A stretch of DNA of 64,000 nt from Acholoe squamosa. Its lineage: Eukaryota; Annelida; Polychaeta; Phyllodocida; Polynoidae. Below are positions 9,574 to 61,925 of the stretch, one piece after another (the stretch's first letter is position 1; each line of letters begins with the position of its first letter). The translations under genes were made by a program, and so were the position numbers. The notes beneath the pieces were generated by a model, which had not been told where the DNA came from, searched no databases, and was given only the letters and a program-made list of their open reading frames with translations. Where the stretch lies: NCBI GenBank assembly GCA_949317995.1, contig OX439049.1, forward strand, positions 17,856,395 through 17,920,394, read 5' to 3'.

Positions 9574-10846
9574 TGAGTAGTAGCCCATGTCAGACAGATA
9601 ACGCTCCCCGCCTACCTCTATACCTGGTCCTCCTGTGTGCTACTATCTACTGACCTCATCATGGTCTTTATCTACACACTGTGAGTAGCCTCAGTCATCA
9701 CCCTACTTTCCTAACCATACACCTTTAGCTTTACCAGTCAAAATCCCCACCAACTATTGTCTTTACCAATGCTGATATCTTTATCAACGGCAATGGGATA
9801 AGCATATTATAATAAAATCATTATCTTATTTTTGTGAGGTCAATCTAATTCTTGGGATCTTGCTGTTTTAGCTTCTAGCAGATCTGAGGCTCTTAGCTAA
9901 CCATCATGTTACACTCTTCACATTGTGTTTGCACCCATTAAATTTTGTTGACAGCCATAGAATAGATAATGGGACAGCATGCCTTGGTGTACGGTCATAG
10001 ACAAGTGGCACATTCCTGTGCTTTGATCCTCCAAGGGGCACACAAATATTTATTTCATCACTTGTTAGATACCAGTTCCTATTATCTATAACTGCTACCT
10101 TCTTACTATTATTTGTCACTTTACTATATCCTGTTTACCCTTTTCTTCACAAACCATTCCAAGAACAGAGATGTTATGGTACATAAGTCAATACCCAACA
10201 TTGGGGATTCCCTGTCACTTGGAATCCCAATGACATCAGAAGATGTCATGGAGAGCCAATGGCACCTCTCACCCATCTGCGTCACAGCAGATGGGAGGGG
10301 CTCCCACATCTAAAAAGGGCTTTGTTGGTAATACCCCAGCAAGGAGTTCCCTAATATACTTCTCTGTCTGCATGCTTAAGACAGAGGCATTCCACCCGGC
10401 CATAGTTCTGTACAACATTCAACAATAAGGCCTCCACCAGAAGAACATAGATGTCATCCTTGGTAGTAACTATAATACACAGAGTTGAACACACTTTCTG
10501 AATAATGACCCTTTATTCATCTAGTTTGTCAGAGCAATTTCTCATAATCTTTAAGCTAGACATAAAAACTCAGAATTACATAGATTATACGACTTTGGAA
10601 ATGACCAGTAAATTTGTAATGGTGTGATACAAGGTGCTGCTGGAAGACCGTCTCGGCATACAACAGTCAAAATTATAGACAACATGGGCAAGTTAAGCTT
10701 GCCCTGATTCAAAAGATTGTTACAATAAGTTGGGGCACCAAGGCCCGAACCTTACAATGTATGCCTTTTGAAATGTTTGAATATATATATACATTATATA
10801 TGGCATAGAATTGCCTCTACATCAAATAGCCATAAGATATTGCATG
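9574..10846. other. Region downstream of the ABCC gene, including possible 3' UTR
   Basis: The minus strand has AATAAA at plus 10512-10517, about 690 bases past the ABCC stop. It is the first canonical poly(A) signal I found downstream. No gene is recognised in the rest. Confidence 0.35.
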
Positions 10847-11001
10847 CAGTGGCCGATCCAGGATTTGAAAAAGGAGGGGGCGCGGCCCCAAAGGAGGGGA
10901 CACACCTATTTTTGGGCAAATTTCTGGGTCCAAAATACATAGTTAAACTATTATGTACTGGGAAAGGGGGGGGGGCGCCCCCCCCTCTAAATCCGGCACT
11001 G
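10847..11001. mobile_element. 155-bp MITE with CAGTGGC termini
   Basis: The left end CAGTGGCCGATCCAGGATTT is matched by AAATCCGGCACTG at the right end. It is flanked by a perfect 5-bp GCATG duplication (10842-10846 and 11002-11006). The interior is G/C runs. It lies just downstream of the ABCC stop and may be inside the 3' UTR. Confidence 0.85.
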
Positions 11002-11201
11002 GCATGAGGTAGTCATGATACACATCTAAATATTACTCAAATTATTCTAGTGTACAATGGCAACCATAAAGCTTACTATGGAGAATGTGTTACCTAATTC
11101 TTGCTCATATGGGGACTCCATAGGAGTCCACATATCAATATCTTCCTGCTCTAACAGAATCAGTCATATACATTAGCTACATTGTATCATCTCTGGGCTG
11201 A

Positions 11202-48753
<37,552 letters not shown>

Positions 48754-49456
48754 GGTTCCACAGCAACATAGACACTACTTTATCCACAAGTACTATACAC
48801 AATGTGTGTAAAGACAACAGGTACATTAGTGTTGTTATATACCTACCCGTTTTGTTGCAAATGGAGATGAGCAAACAACCTTTTTTTCTTAGGCCTCATA
48901 AACATAAGCTTTTACAGGCCTAATTTTCTATGTATAGTGTCATTGTACACATGCTGACATTAGGATATTTTATCTCCGTGAATTAATCTGTCGTTATAAA
49001 CTCTTTCATATAAATTATATTGCAATGTGATGTCATATGTCATTAATCATTACCTAGGGATTGCCTTTGTGCTATCCTAGGCTTTTATCTAGTATGGCCC
49101 TGTACTAGGTTTAGGCCATTTCTTAAGATGATCTCACATGACACTACCACTGCTACTCCATGTGATATTCTTATATTACTTTTGCTACAACCTGAAGGGC
49201 CTAGTAGTAGTATGTTGGGAAATGACTCCCAAGGACCTAGATCTGGTCATAGTGGATATTTTATTGATGTCAATAATAATGTAGTGATCAATTGCTTTCA
49301 TTGTAACGTAAGGTTCACCTCTGCTAATCTTGAGTGAGTTCTATGATATGGCATTGATAAATCATTCTAAACTTCCTAGCATTGTGTAGCATTTAAGGGC
49401 TCTAGAATAGTTTGTTCAGAGAAATACATTTTTGTGTATACTCTGAAACAGAATTG
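48754..49456. other. Upstream of ABCC start; promoter region not resolved
   Basis: This holds the probable 5' UTR and promoter of the transporter on the minus strand. I see no convincing TATA box, CpG cluster or other element. Confidence 0.35.
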
Positions 49457-49459
49457 ATG

Positions 49460-49510
<51 letters not shown>
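49457..49510. repeat. AT/TA dinucleotide microsatellite
   Basis: A run of (AT)n directly abuts the left end of the composite repeat copy 2. Confidence 0.95.
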
Positions 49511-49512
<2 letters not shown>

Positions 49513-49522
49513 AACAAGTAAC

Positions 49523-49630
49523 AAATGGATAACTCATGACGAGTGGGTGTTATCGACGGATAATGACACGAGGCCATAGGCCGAGTGTTATTATCGTCGA
49601 TAACACCCACGAGTCATGAGTTATCCATTG
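49523..49630. repeat. Terminal hairpin of composite repeat copy 2
   Basis: ATGGATAACTCATGACGAGT pairs with its inverse ending at 49630. The stem middle (GTGTTATCGACG/CGTCGATAACAC) differs from copy 1 on both strands yet still pairs. Confidence 0.85.
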
Positions 49631-50005
49631 TCTACTTATTTTATACCACGAAACCAATAAATAATCAATATTATACCAATAAATTCAAGTTGAAAAGAAA
49701 AATTATTCCCCCTCCCCGGGACTCGATCGAAGCCAGGCATAGTGTGTGTACACAGGTACATACACCTCCTCCCCCGGCAGCGGACAGTGACAGCGCCCGT
49801 CTCGGCTAGCCTTGGCAGCGGCACACGGCGAAAGATTTCAATGCGTCTCGCTGTTATGTTTGTGTATAATACACCTCCTCACCCGGCAGCGGACAGCGAC
49901 AGCGCACACGGCGAAAAAAGAAGCTTCTCGCGGTTATGTTTGTGTATAATACACCTCCTCGCCCTGCAGCGGACAGCGACAGCACACACGGCGAAAAAAG
50001 ATGCG

Positions 50006-50078
50006 CCCGGACCGGGAAGCGATCCATGTACCTCTGACGGCTGAGTGCAAGGCGCTAACCGCTAGGCCACCGCATCTC
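50006..50078 (-). ncRNA. tRNA-like Pol III module B (copy 2)
   Basis: It is the counterpart of 7800-7868, with the A-box region TGGCCTAGCGGTTAGCGCC on the minus strand and a weak B box. Confidence 0.5.
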
Positions 50079-50242
50079 CTCCTTCTGCGCCCGGCAGCGG
50101 ACAGCGACAGCGCACAGGGCGAAAAAAGATGCGTCTCGCTGTTATGTTTGTGTAGAATACACCTCCTGGCCCGGCAGCGGACAGCTACAGCGCACACGGC
50201 TTTGTATCATATCCAGACCTGGTTCTAGCCGGCCACCATCAG

Positions 50243-50312
50243 TCAGTCCCTGTGGCGCAATGCATAGGGGGTTGGACTAGGGATCTGAGAGTTTAGGTTC
50301 GAGCCCTGCCCT
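50243..50312 (+). ncRNA. tRNA-like Pol III module A (copy 2)
   Basis: GTCCCTGTGGCGCAATGCAT is followed by the B box GGTTCGAGCCC at consensus spacing. It is the best preserved of the three module A copies. Confidence 0.6.
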
Positions 50313-50576
50313 GGCCTTGAAAATTTCGTGTATTTTAACATGTAACATATGACATGGAAGGACATGAGAGGCGTGCTGTTATCCTGGATAACAGCACGCC
50401 TTAGATGGATAACAGCACGCCTTAGATGGATAACAGCACGCCTTACAAAATTGATGTTACAGCCTATAGGGTGTGCAATATCGACAGATATGTGGATGGG
50501 AATAGCCACCAAAAAGCACTGTGTAACCCACAAATCGTGGTATAAATATATATATCATATGTATGTTTCATACACC

Positions 50577-51217
50577 AATTTGACCATATTTGTTGCCTCT
50601 ATCAACTTGGCTCTATTTTTTAAAGATTGGGTTGCCATGGAGAGAATTTGGAACAAAAACGTTCTTTTTTGGCTCCTTTTACTTTGAACAGCATTATGGT
50701 ATAGATATGAGATATGCCCACCAGATATAATGATTGGAATTGAAACTTGAAGTCAATATCTGGAGACCTTTTTTTCTTTTGTGGATATTTGGATCAACAT
50801 GGTAAAAGGTACGCCCGCACACTCCCTCGCGGGTGTAACTTTTACTGTGTTGATCCAAATATTCTAATTATTAAGATCTCCAGAGCATTTCAAAGTTGCA
50901 TAGTTCATAAAAAAATGCTTATTTTCCCCTATTTTCGCCCATTTTCCCTCAAAGATTACAATAATTTGAGAACTATGAACAGCTCTGTAGACCTTGATAA
51001 TTGGAATATCGACTTAAGAAAAAAAGGTCTCCAGTTATTGACTTCAATTTTCATTTCCAAACATCAGATTCAGAAATTATGTTTCATTTCCATACTGTAG
51101 TGCTGTTCAAATGGAAAAGAACTAAAATAGAATGTTTTTGTTCCATTTTCTCTCCATGGCAACGAAATCATCATACAATACAGCAAATTTGATAGAGGCA
51201 ATAAATATGGTCAAATC
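50577..51217. repeat. Long imperfect foldback with a nested hairpin
   Basis: TTGACCATATTTGTTGCCTC and AACAAAAACGTTC near the left are inverted near 51100-51214 (GAGGCAATAAATATGGTCAA). The inner parts pair too (TCTGGAGACC... with ...GGTCTCCAG). Near the centre, TTTGGATCAACA...GCCCGC pairs with GCGGGTGT...TGTTGATCCAAA. Confidence 0.8.
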
Positions 51218-52227
51218 GATGAATGATAGATATACATCTATCAATTCTTTGTCAGATTATAACCAAAAATGTTTTTCTCTGAACAAACCTATCTAGAGCC
51301 CTTAAATGCACTATGCACCGCCATGTGTGTTCATTTTGTCATCATTATGCATCTAGAAAATGGCCTCCATTTATCCATCATGCTAACCCAAAGTAGTTAA
51401 AGCATTCACATATGGTCAGCATGGTGCACCAATATAGCCATTCCAGTGTGCATCATAAGGAAAAATGTTTCTTTGGGGCATTGTGTTTCCTTTGATCATA
51501 TCTAAGTGCAGCGGATAAATATGACAATAAACATAAACATGACAGGATTATCACCAGTACCAAGTTATGAAATAAACATTTCCTTATCAATTGACCTTTT
51601 CCTTTACAATGGGAAAGCTATTATCTATGATGTTCAAATAGATAGTGAATGGGGTGGGGGGGGGGTGTCGGGCTCTTATCCCTCAAACAGCCTTTAACCT
51701 CAAACAGAAGTCTGTTTGAGGGTTAAGAGCAATCACAGGATCTTATCCCTCAAACAGGTCCCTTAAACCTCGACTGCCCCCCATCCCCAACACTGCCAGT
51801 CCCCTATCCTTTCTCACTCCCTCTGTCCAATTGTGTCCTTTCCCGTCATATCTTATTCCCCTTCCTCTGGCTTATTGAGTTTACTCCCTCTGCTCTCCCC
51901 CGACCCTGTACTCCCTTCCCAATTGCCTCCCAACCCACATACTCCCCACATTCCCTTATTACCCTTGCCCATACTCCCATATCCCCTTATTCTATACTAT
52001 GTACCTGACCTCATCCATCCCACCTCTACATTGTATATCCTTCCCTCATATCGATGACACTATAGATTAGTACTACTTACGCTGTATTCAATGGGGGGGG
52101 GGGTGGAATATGATCCTCGCATATTCAGCGGCGCCATTTTGAAAATTATAGAGAGCTAATTTGTTTCGTATTTAGGTATGGTTATTAGAAGTTTTACGGT
52201 AAAAGAATGATTGAACTAGTTGAAAAT
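51218..52227. other. Unassigned spacer
   Basis: A palindromic CTCAAACAG block lies at 51678-51760 and pyrimidine-rich sequence at 51770-52030. No gene is recognised. Confidence 0.45.
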
Positions 52228-52251
52228 AATAGAGGTTGGCGGAAAAAGTCC

Positions 52252-52323
52252 TGGAGAAACTGGGAGTCGAACCTGGGACCCTCCAAACTGCAGGCGGAAG
52301 CTCTACCGCTGAGCTACTTCCCC
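52252..52323 (-). tRNA. tRNA-like gene (GCA anticodon) in LTR of element 2, first copy
   Basis: The acceptor GGGGAAG pairs fully with TTTCTCC, the discriminator is A, the D arm is GCTC/GAGC, the anticodon loop CTGCAGT gives GCA, and the B box is GGTTCGACTCC. Pair 3-70 is G-U. TTTTT follows 4 bases after the 3' end. The anticodon stem has one or two poor pairs. Confidence 0.7.
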
Positions 52324-52675
52324 GTCTGACGTTCTCTGCCTTCCATCTACACCTGGATCGGTATGACACAAATAGGGGCAGCTACCACCAGGTGCCAGGT
52401 GGCTAGGCTGGAACACCCGGAACGGGGCAGCTGGCTTTGTATGGCAGAGCTGGCCCCTACACTCCTCCCTACCAGATTCAACCTAGGGCTCGGAACCAGA
52501 CACCCAGGACTAGTACTGAGTCACCTTCAGTGTAGCCAACTCCTGTTCCCAGGAATCTCTGAGGGTGCCACCTGTTTCCAAGTCCACCAGTACTTAGCAG
52601 ATTGAATCGCATTTGTGTCATACCGGCCCAGGTACCGAGTTCGCGTAGTCCCCACTCTCACAGGTCAGGACCACT

Positions 52676-52689
52676 CGGTTTCTCCACCA
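52676..52689 (-). promoter_or_regulatory. Primer-binding site of element 2, matching its own LTR tRNA
   Basis: The minus strand reads TGGTGGAGAAACCG one base from the LTR. The tRNA in the first LTR ends GTTTCTCCA; with CCA, 12 bases pair without a gap. Where this site has A, element 1 has C, and the tRNAs differ correspondingly. Confidence 0.75.
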
Positions 52690-52714
52690 GTGTAGAGGTC
52701 GGCGGAAAACGTCC

Positions 52715-52786
52715 TGAAGCAACTGGGAGTCGAACCCGGGACCCTCCAACCTGCAGGCGGAAGCTCTACCGCTGAGCTACTTCCCC
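52715..52786 (-). tRNA. tRNA-like gene (GCA anticodon) in LTR of element 2, second copy
   Basis: This is the same gene with a damaged acceptor (TTGCTTC against GGGGAAG leaves a mismatch), anticodon loop CTGCAGG and downstream TTTT. It is probably decayed by point mutation. Confidence 0.65.
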
Positions 52787-52950
52787 GTCTGACATTCTCT
52801 GCCTTCCATCTACACCTGGATCGGTATGACACACATAGGGGCTGCTACCACCAGGTGCCAGGTGGCTAGGCTGGAACACCCGGAACGGGGCAGCTGGCTT
52901 TGTATGGCAGAGCTGGCCCCTACATTATGTTATGACTTGTTTAAGGTATT

Positions 52951-53084
52951 TAAACATGTCCACTCCAGTGAATAATTTTGCATCTTATTCACCGAAGTGA
53001 GTCTGCCTATATTCAACAAGGCCTTATAGGCAGACTCACTGAGGTGAATACGATGCAAAATTATTCACTGGTCGTGGACATTTG
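52951..53084. repeat. Hairpin element with about 55-bp arms
   Basis: CCAGTGAATAATTTTGCATC...GAGTCTGCCTATA is inverted as TATAGGCAGACTC...GATGCAAAATTATTCACTGG around a 13-base loop. Confidence 0.88.
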
Positions 53085-54227
53085 CTTATTTCTTTCTGTT
53101 TGGTATGGATCTCTAACTGTCATATCTAGGCCCTAGATGTGGTCCCTATGGATAATTACTCGCATCACCAATAATGTATTGATTAGTCTGTTTCATTGTC
53201 AGCTCCACCTCTACAAATCTTGAGAGAGTACTATGATATAGCAAAACCCGTCAAACCTTTGAATACAGCATGATGCTTAAATGCACTATGTGCATTCATT
53301 TTGTTGTCATTAAGTATGGAGAAAATATGGATATAATTTGTGGCCTGCATTTATACTAACCCAAAAAAATATGCTAACCCCAAAAGTAAACACACTCACA
53401 AATGGTCAGCATGGTGTACGTGTTGTATTTGTGCATTATGAGGGGATATGTTTCCTCTGGGCTTTGTGCTTCCTTCAATTATATATAGAGCAACCGATAT
53501 CCCTTATAAACATGGCAGGCTTATCAGTGGTACGTCAAGGAGCGTGCACAGCGGTACCACCTTGTCACTGTTTTGGGATATGGTACAGATATACCATTTC
53601 TAGACCATATTTAGTCAATTCTTTTTTGCACCATACGTCTTGCACAATAAGGGTTAAACTAGTGATGCTACATGTCAACCTCCGCCTATAGACAGATCAA
53701 GGTGCACAGGACACCAGGGTATTTACCAATTAGGAAATCATCTCAGCACACATACCAAGGCCAACACTGCAGAAATGGCGTTTACCTTTAAACATGTCTA
53801 TGTCTAAAAAAAATTAAAGTCTATACATTTAGGTTAGATAGGTGTCCCAATGATTACATGTTTATGAAGTAAATTCTTTTATTTTAAATATATAAACAAT
53901 TTTGCTAAAACTGTATAGACGTTTACAGTTTAAACATCTTGAATAGTAGCTTTTTAGGGTTACACATGTCTAGTACACACCAGGTGGCAGCGCTAACTTT
54001 GGGTGGACTTTCTGCACACAGTCCCAATCAACATTTGGTTGTAACAAATAGAAACAGCAATAGTGAATTGACTTTATTAATCCTATGCCACCATAGATGA
54101 TATAAAATAATCAATACGTTTGATGATATACACCTGTATAATGTTATTTTGTAAAGGATAAAGCAATGTCCTTCCTGCCAAGCTGCTGTACTTTCTTAGG
54201 TCCCTCACACTAGTGCAGTGTATATTT
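53085..54227. other. Unassigned spacer
   Basis: No gene, hairpin or tandem repeat of note is seen. An open frame at 53338-53691 has no recognisable content. Confidence 0.45.
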
Positions 54228-54866
54228 GTTTATTACACGATTTCTGTGATTTTGGGTGATTTTTCTGGATATTCCCAATTTGATACCTGTCAATATTGCA
54301 TGCCATGATGCATGCATCATGATCTTTGTATGGTGTGCCTGCTATCCATGTATATCAGGCACCCACTGCCTGTTATCCATGGATATCAGGTACACCTTAC
54401 ATGTCATATGTCACATGTTAAATCCTACAAGATTTTCATTGCCAGAGGTAGGGTTCGAACCAATACCCTACTGATCCCAAATCCAACTCCCTATGCAGTG
54501 TGCCACAGGGGCTGACGAGAAAGAGAGTGTTTGCCTGTATATATACAATGTACATAGTGAAAAGAAAATAGGGGGGTCCCAGGCTAGTTTCCAAGATATA
54601 TGTGACCCGGCCTGGTGGTCTAGTGGTAAGATCTTCAACTTCTGATCTATGGGTTGGGTGTTAAAGATTTAGCCAGGGCCAGGGCTTACCTGTGTTGACT
54701 TTGTCTACTGTGGGGTTACTCACACTACTATGGCAGGCTTCAAGTCCCATGGGGAGGTGAACGATTTCATTTTCAAATTGAATTTATTGATATTTTATTG
54801 ATTACTCATGTAATAAAATAAGTAGTCTCGTCACATGTTAGGCATTGATTACTTGTTCAATATACC
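54228..54866 (+). mobile_element. Composite repeat (copy 3, diverged and shortened)
   Basis: The order matches copy 1: GGATATTCCCAATTTG left part, TTATCCATGGATATCAGG, module A on minus (54445-54516), module B on plus (54604-54660), AATTGAATTTATTGATATT and GATTACTTGTTCAATAT. The tandem array and most of the hairpin are lost. Confidence 0.65.
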
Positions 54867-55150
54867 TTTGGCGGAAATCTTTGCATACTTTGCACTTGTA
54901 GATCTATACCTACTGATGCACCTCAAAAGGTAAATGAGAAAACAAATGAAAGACAGTCTTTTATTCTTTTAATGCATAGGCCTGTTAACCCTGAATTTCC
55001 ATCCAGTCATTTTGACATTGCAACACAAAATTTCATGTCAGAAAGATTTTAAACCTAAATCTCTAAAAAGAATTGTGATAAACACTTGGTCTTGCTAAAC
55101 ATGATTAAGAACTTATACATGATTATATGTTTACATATAATTACATATGT

Positions 55151-58728
<3,578 letters not shown>

Positions 58729-59512
58729 AATCCCACTGTGCACATCTCATCACCCCCAGCACCACCCTGCCCTGTTCACCCCAATCCCACTGTGCACATC
58801 TCATCACCCTCAGCACCACCCTGCCCTGTTCACCCGAATCCCACTGTGCACATCTCATCACCCCCAGCACCACCCTGCCCTGTTCATCCCAATCCCACTG
58901 TGCACATCTCATCACCCTCAGCACCACCCTGCCCTGTTCACCCGAATCCCACTGTGCACATCTCATCACCCCCAGCACCACCCTGCCCTGTTCATCCCAA
59001 TCCCACTGTGCACATCTCATCACCCTCAGCACCACCCTGCCCTGTTCACCCCAATCCCACTGTGCACATCTCATCACCCTCAGCACCACCCTGCCCTGTT
59101 CACCCGAATCCCACTGTGCACATCTCATCACCCTCAGCACCACCCTGCCCTGTTCACCCGAATCCCACTGTGCACATCTCATCACCCCCAGCACCACCCT
59201 GCCCTGTTCACTCCAATCCCACTGTGCACATCTCAGCACCGTCCTGCCCTGTTCACTCCAATCCCACTGTGCACATCTCATCACCCTCAGCACCACCCTG
59301 CCCTGTTCACCCCAATCCCACTGTGCACATCTCATCACCCTCAGCACCACCCTGCCCTGTTCACCCCAATCCCACTGTGCACATCTCATCACCCTCAGCA
59401 CCACCCTGCCCTGTTCACCACAATCCCACTGTGCACATCTCTTCACCCTCAGCACCACCCTGCCCTGTTCATCCTAAACCCACTGTGCAAATCTCATCAC
59501 CCTCAGAAGTAC
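58729..59512. repeat. 54-bp minisatellite, about 14 copies
   Basis: The unit begins CCCACTGTGCACATCTCATC and ends CTGTTCACCCCAAT. Because 54 is divisible by three, several frames on both strands stay open for hundreds of codons, which explains the long overlapping open frames. One unit near 59225-59250 is internally shortened. Confidence 0.95.
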
Positions 59513-59736
59513 ATCTTTAGCAATCTCAACATCCTTGTCCTGGATGGTAATTCACAAAACCAAAGAGAGTCAAAATTCATGAAGAGAGTGAAAATTACAA
59601 TTCTCACCAAGATTTACTCTCCCTTCGAGTCTAAACATACATGCCCGAGAACACTTCCTTCAAATTCTCTCTTTGGAAAAGCTGTTATGATTTATAAAAC
59701 TCAACTTAGGATGTCAAATTTATTATCTGTACCCTT

Positions 59737-60148
59737 CTGCAGGCTGTTGCAAAAAGATTTGGAAACGGTTTTGTCGGAGGTGGTATTCCCAAAATGGAAT
59801 TGACTGACCTCAGGGAATCAATTCCCTGTTGTGTTGCCAAAAGATAATTGGTCATAGAAGTAGTTTAGGAGTGGTCAGGAACTGGTGAATGCTTCCTAAT
59901 CGAGAACCAATTCCCAGGCAGTTCCTTTCTCCAATTTCCTGGCCTTTTGACTATAGGAAGCATTCAGGTGGAATTAATCATGGAACCAGTTCCTCAACTT
60001 TTTGCAATGCAGTCTAATTCGGAGTAAGTCAATTCCATTACAGTATAAGGTGGGAGTTGGTCTCCCTGGCTGGAGAGTCGGGAGGAACTGGAAGATGCAT
60101 TAGTTACCGTGAGAATTGAATTCCAAATCTTTTCGCAACAGCCTCCAG
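59737..60148. mobile_element. MITE with CTGCAGGCTGTTGC termini
   Basis: Its 28-bp termini (AAAAAGATTTGGAA as inner half) match in inverse at 26 of 28 positions. It shares the terminus family with 11471-11769. The interior contains GGAATTGACT/AGTCAATTCC pairs. Confidence 0.8.
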
Positions 60149-61656
60149 AAAACTTGCCAGACAGAATGCTTGCCAGGAGTCAAGTCTGACAAGTATTTGT
60201 TTTAGAATTGCACCACCTTTTTATACTCAGGATACTTGCCCGAACATTCACTGACTTCACCTAAAAATCAAAAATATTCACCAAACTTCCTGAATTAGCT
60301 TCTGGTTATGTATGTGCTGGTTCTGGTTTTTTTAACACTCACAACACACTGTTCTATTGCATTGTAGCAGAAATGCACCTGCTATCACTCAAGGAACACT
60401 GTTCTATTTGTATAGGGCCACTCATTAATTCTCAGACAACAAATTAGTGAAAATGCATCTGTTAGGCCACATAAAGAGATAATCGGCTTTGCAGACACAG
60501 TTTAGGAGAAAAAGAAGGCAGGTGCGGAAGGAACTTTTACATATACACCTTATCACCTGTTATCAGTTCTCCGTCTGAATTGGACAAACACATCTTTTAT
60601 CAACCATATTACTCAGGCCTCTTGTGCAAATGATAATGCCCTCAGTGCAGTCTGCACATGCGCACTTCGTCCATGGCTAGGCTTGCTGTCAGGGGGCTAT
60701 ATTACTGTCAGGGCAGGAGACCTCTCACCCAGGGTTAGAGGTCTCGTGCCCTGAAGCTGTCCCACGTGCTGGTGCAACCTTTTATTGTGCCAAATTGCCA
60801 TAATTTAAACTGCTTTTTTCCAGGTCCTCCCACATGCCGTGTCCCATTTTGACTATGTTGGTTTCTTCTTTTTAAAAAAACAAACAAAAAAAAACTCGAT
60901 CGAGTTGGTAAAGTAATCACCAGACTTGTCACAATAGCTACTAAGATATGTGTTTATTATAACGTAACATATTATGGTATCAAAGACTTTCTGATAATCC
61001 CAAGGCTTCCGAGGAGAAAAAAGTGTAATTCAGATAAACGGGACAAGAATTCTGAGGTCTACAGAACATTATCTAATTCTAATTGAACAATAGGAGACCT
61101 AGAGCATTAGAATAAGGTAAGCTACATATAATCGTCAAAATTACAGGTTCATGATATATACTTTAGATGAGTTATATAGCCCGCACCACAAATCTATCTT
61201 GTGGGCCTCAAATCAATCCATAAGAACGGCCATTAAAAAAGATAAGTGATTCTGATCAATGTAAATACGGTCAGCTATGGGTCAACAGCTGATCCTCCAT
61301 GTGGTTATCTCATAACCACTCTATGTTATTGTACCTAATGGTATGTTCATGGGTCTGGGCCGACATGCTGATCCCTTTTATCAGCCCCTTTAATGAAGGA
61401 AAATGAGAGGCAAAACAATTGCTTTGTATTTGCTTGTTGTCACTGGAGCATCATGCCATACCCGTCAGGAGATTATTCAAGCACCATCTAGGTGGACATG
61501 ATGCACTTCTATGTTAGTCGCCCATAGGCATTGTTACATAGAAATCTATATGGCAAATATAACAGGAAAATCGTAAACACCAAATCTCCCCAAGACTCGA
61601 CTACTACTAGGTTGGTAGGCATCCTAGGTTTGCCATTCCGGGGTCATTTCTTTTAA
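60149..61656. other. Unassigned spacer
   Basis: AT-rich sequence with no supported gene. Confidence 0.45.
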
Positions 61657-61925
61657 GGGAGTGGTCATCTTTTTTTTATCAAAGGGGGGGGGTGGGTTTG
61701 GAAAAAAATTTTCGCCTCCCCCCCTTGACGGCAGCGGAGAATTTCCACGCCCCTCTTTAATATATAGTGGCGCGCAGGCTTTTTTCCTATAAAGATTTTT
61801 TTTTATGCCCCCCTCCTCAAGATGGACCAAAACTTTTTAAGCCCCCCTCTCAGGAGGGGTCTGAAAATTTTACGCCCCCATCAAAACCACCACCCCCTCC
61901 CCATTGATAAATAATTACCACCCCC
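61657..61925. mobile_element. G/C-run MITE, complete copy
   Basis: GGGAGTGGTCATC... at the left and ...GATAAATAATTACCACCCCC at the right are inverse. It is flanked by TAA on both sides (61654-61656 and 61926-61928), a 3-bp duplication typical of PIF/Harbinger. Confidence 0.82.

Larger units (their letters stand above)
49511..50545 (-). mobile_element. Composite repeat with divergent tRNA-like modules (copy 2, inverted)
   Basis: It has the same parts as copy 1 in reverse order: hairpin 49523-49630, 80-bp units with TTATACACAAACATAAC signatures in inverse, module B on the minus strand (50006-50078), module A on the plus strand (50243-50312), three TGGATAACAGCACGCCTTA repeats, and the end ATCGTGGTATAAA. 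Confidence 0.72.
52228..52924 (-). mobile_element. TRIM-like LTR element carrying a tRNA gene in each LTR (element 2)
   Basis: Direct repeats of about 234 bp (52228-52461 and 52691-52924, roughly 4 percent different) flank a 229-bp non-coding interior. The LTR reads TGTAGGGG...CCTCTACA on the minus strand; the first copy has lost its outermost TG pair. The interior starts CTCCTCCC like element 1 and has a primer site at the same one-base distance. No clear target duplication remains. It is an older relative of the element at 846-1552 with a different tRNA in the LTR. Confidence 0.85.

Noticed and set aside
52224..52928. 4-bp target duplication for element 2
   Set aside because: The flanks read AAAT and TTAT, which do not match; the left LTR edge is mutated.
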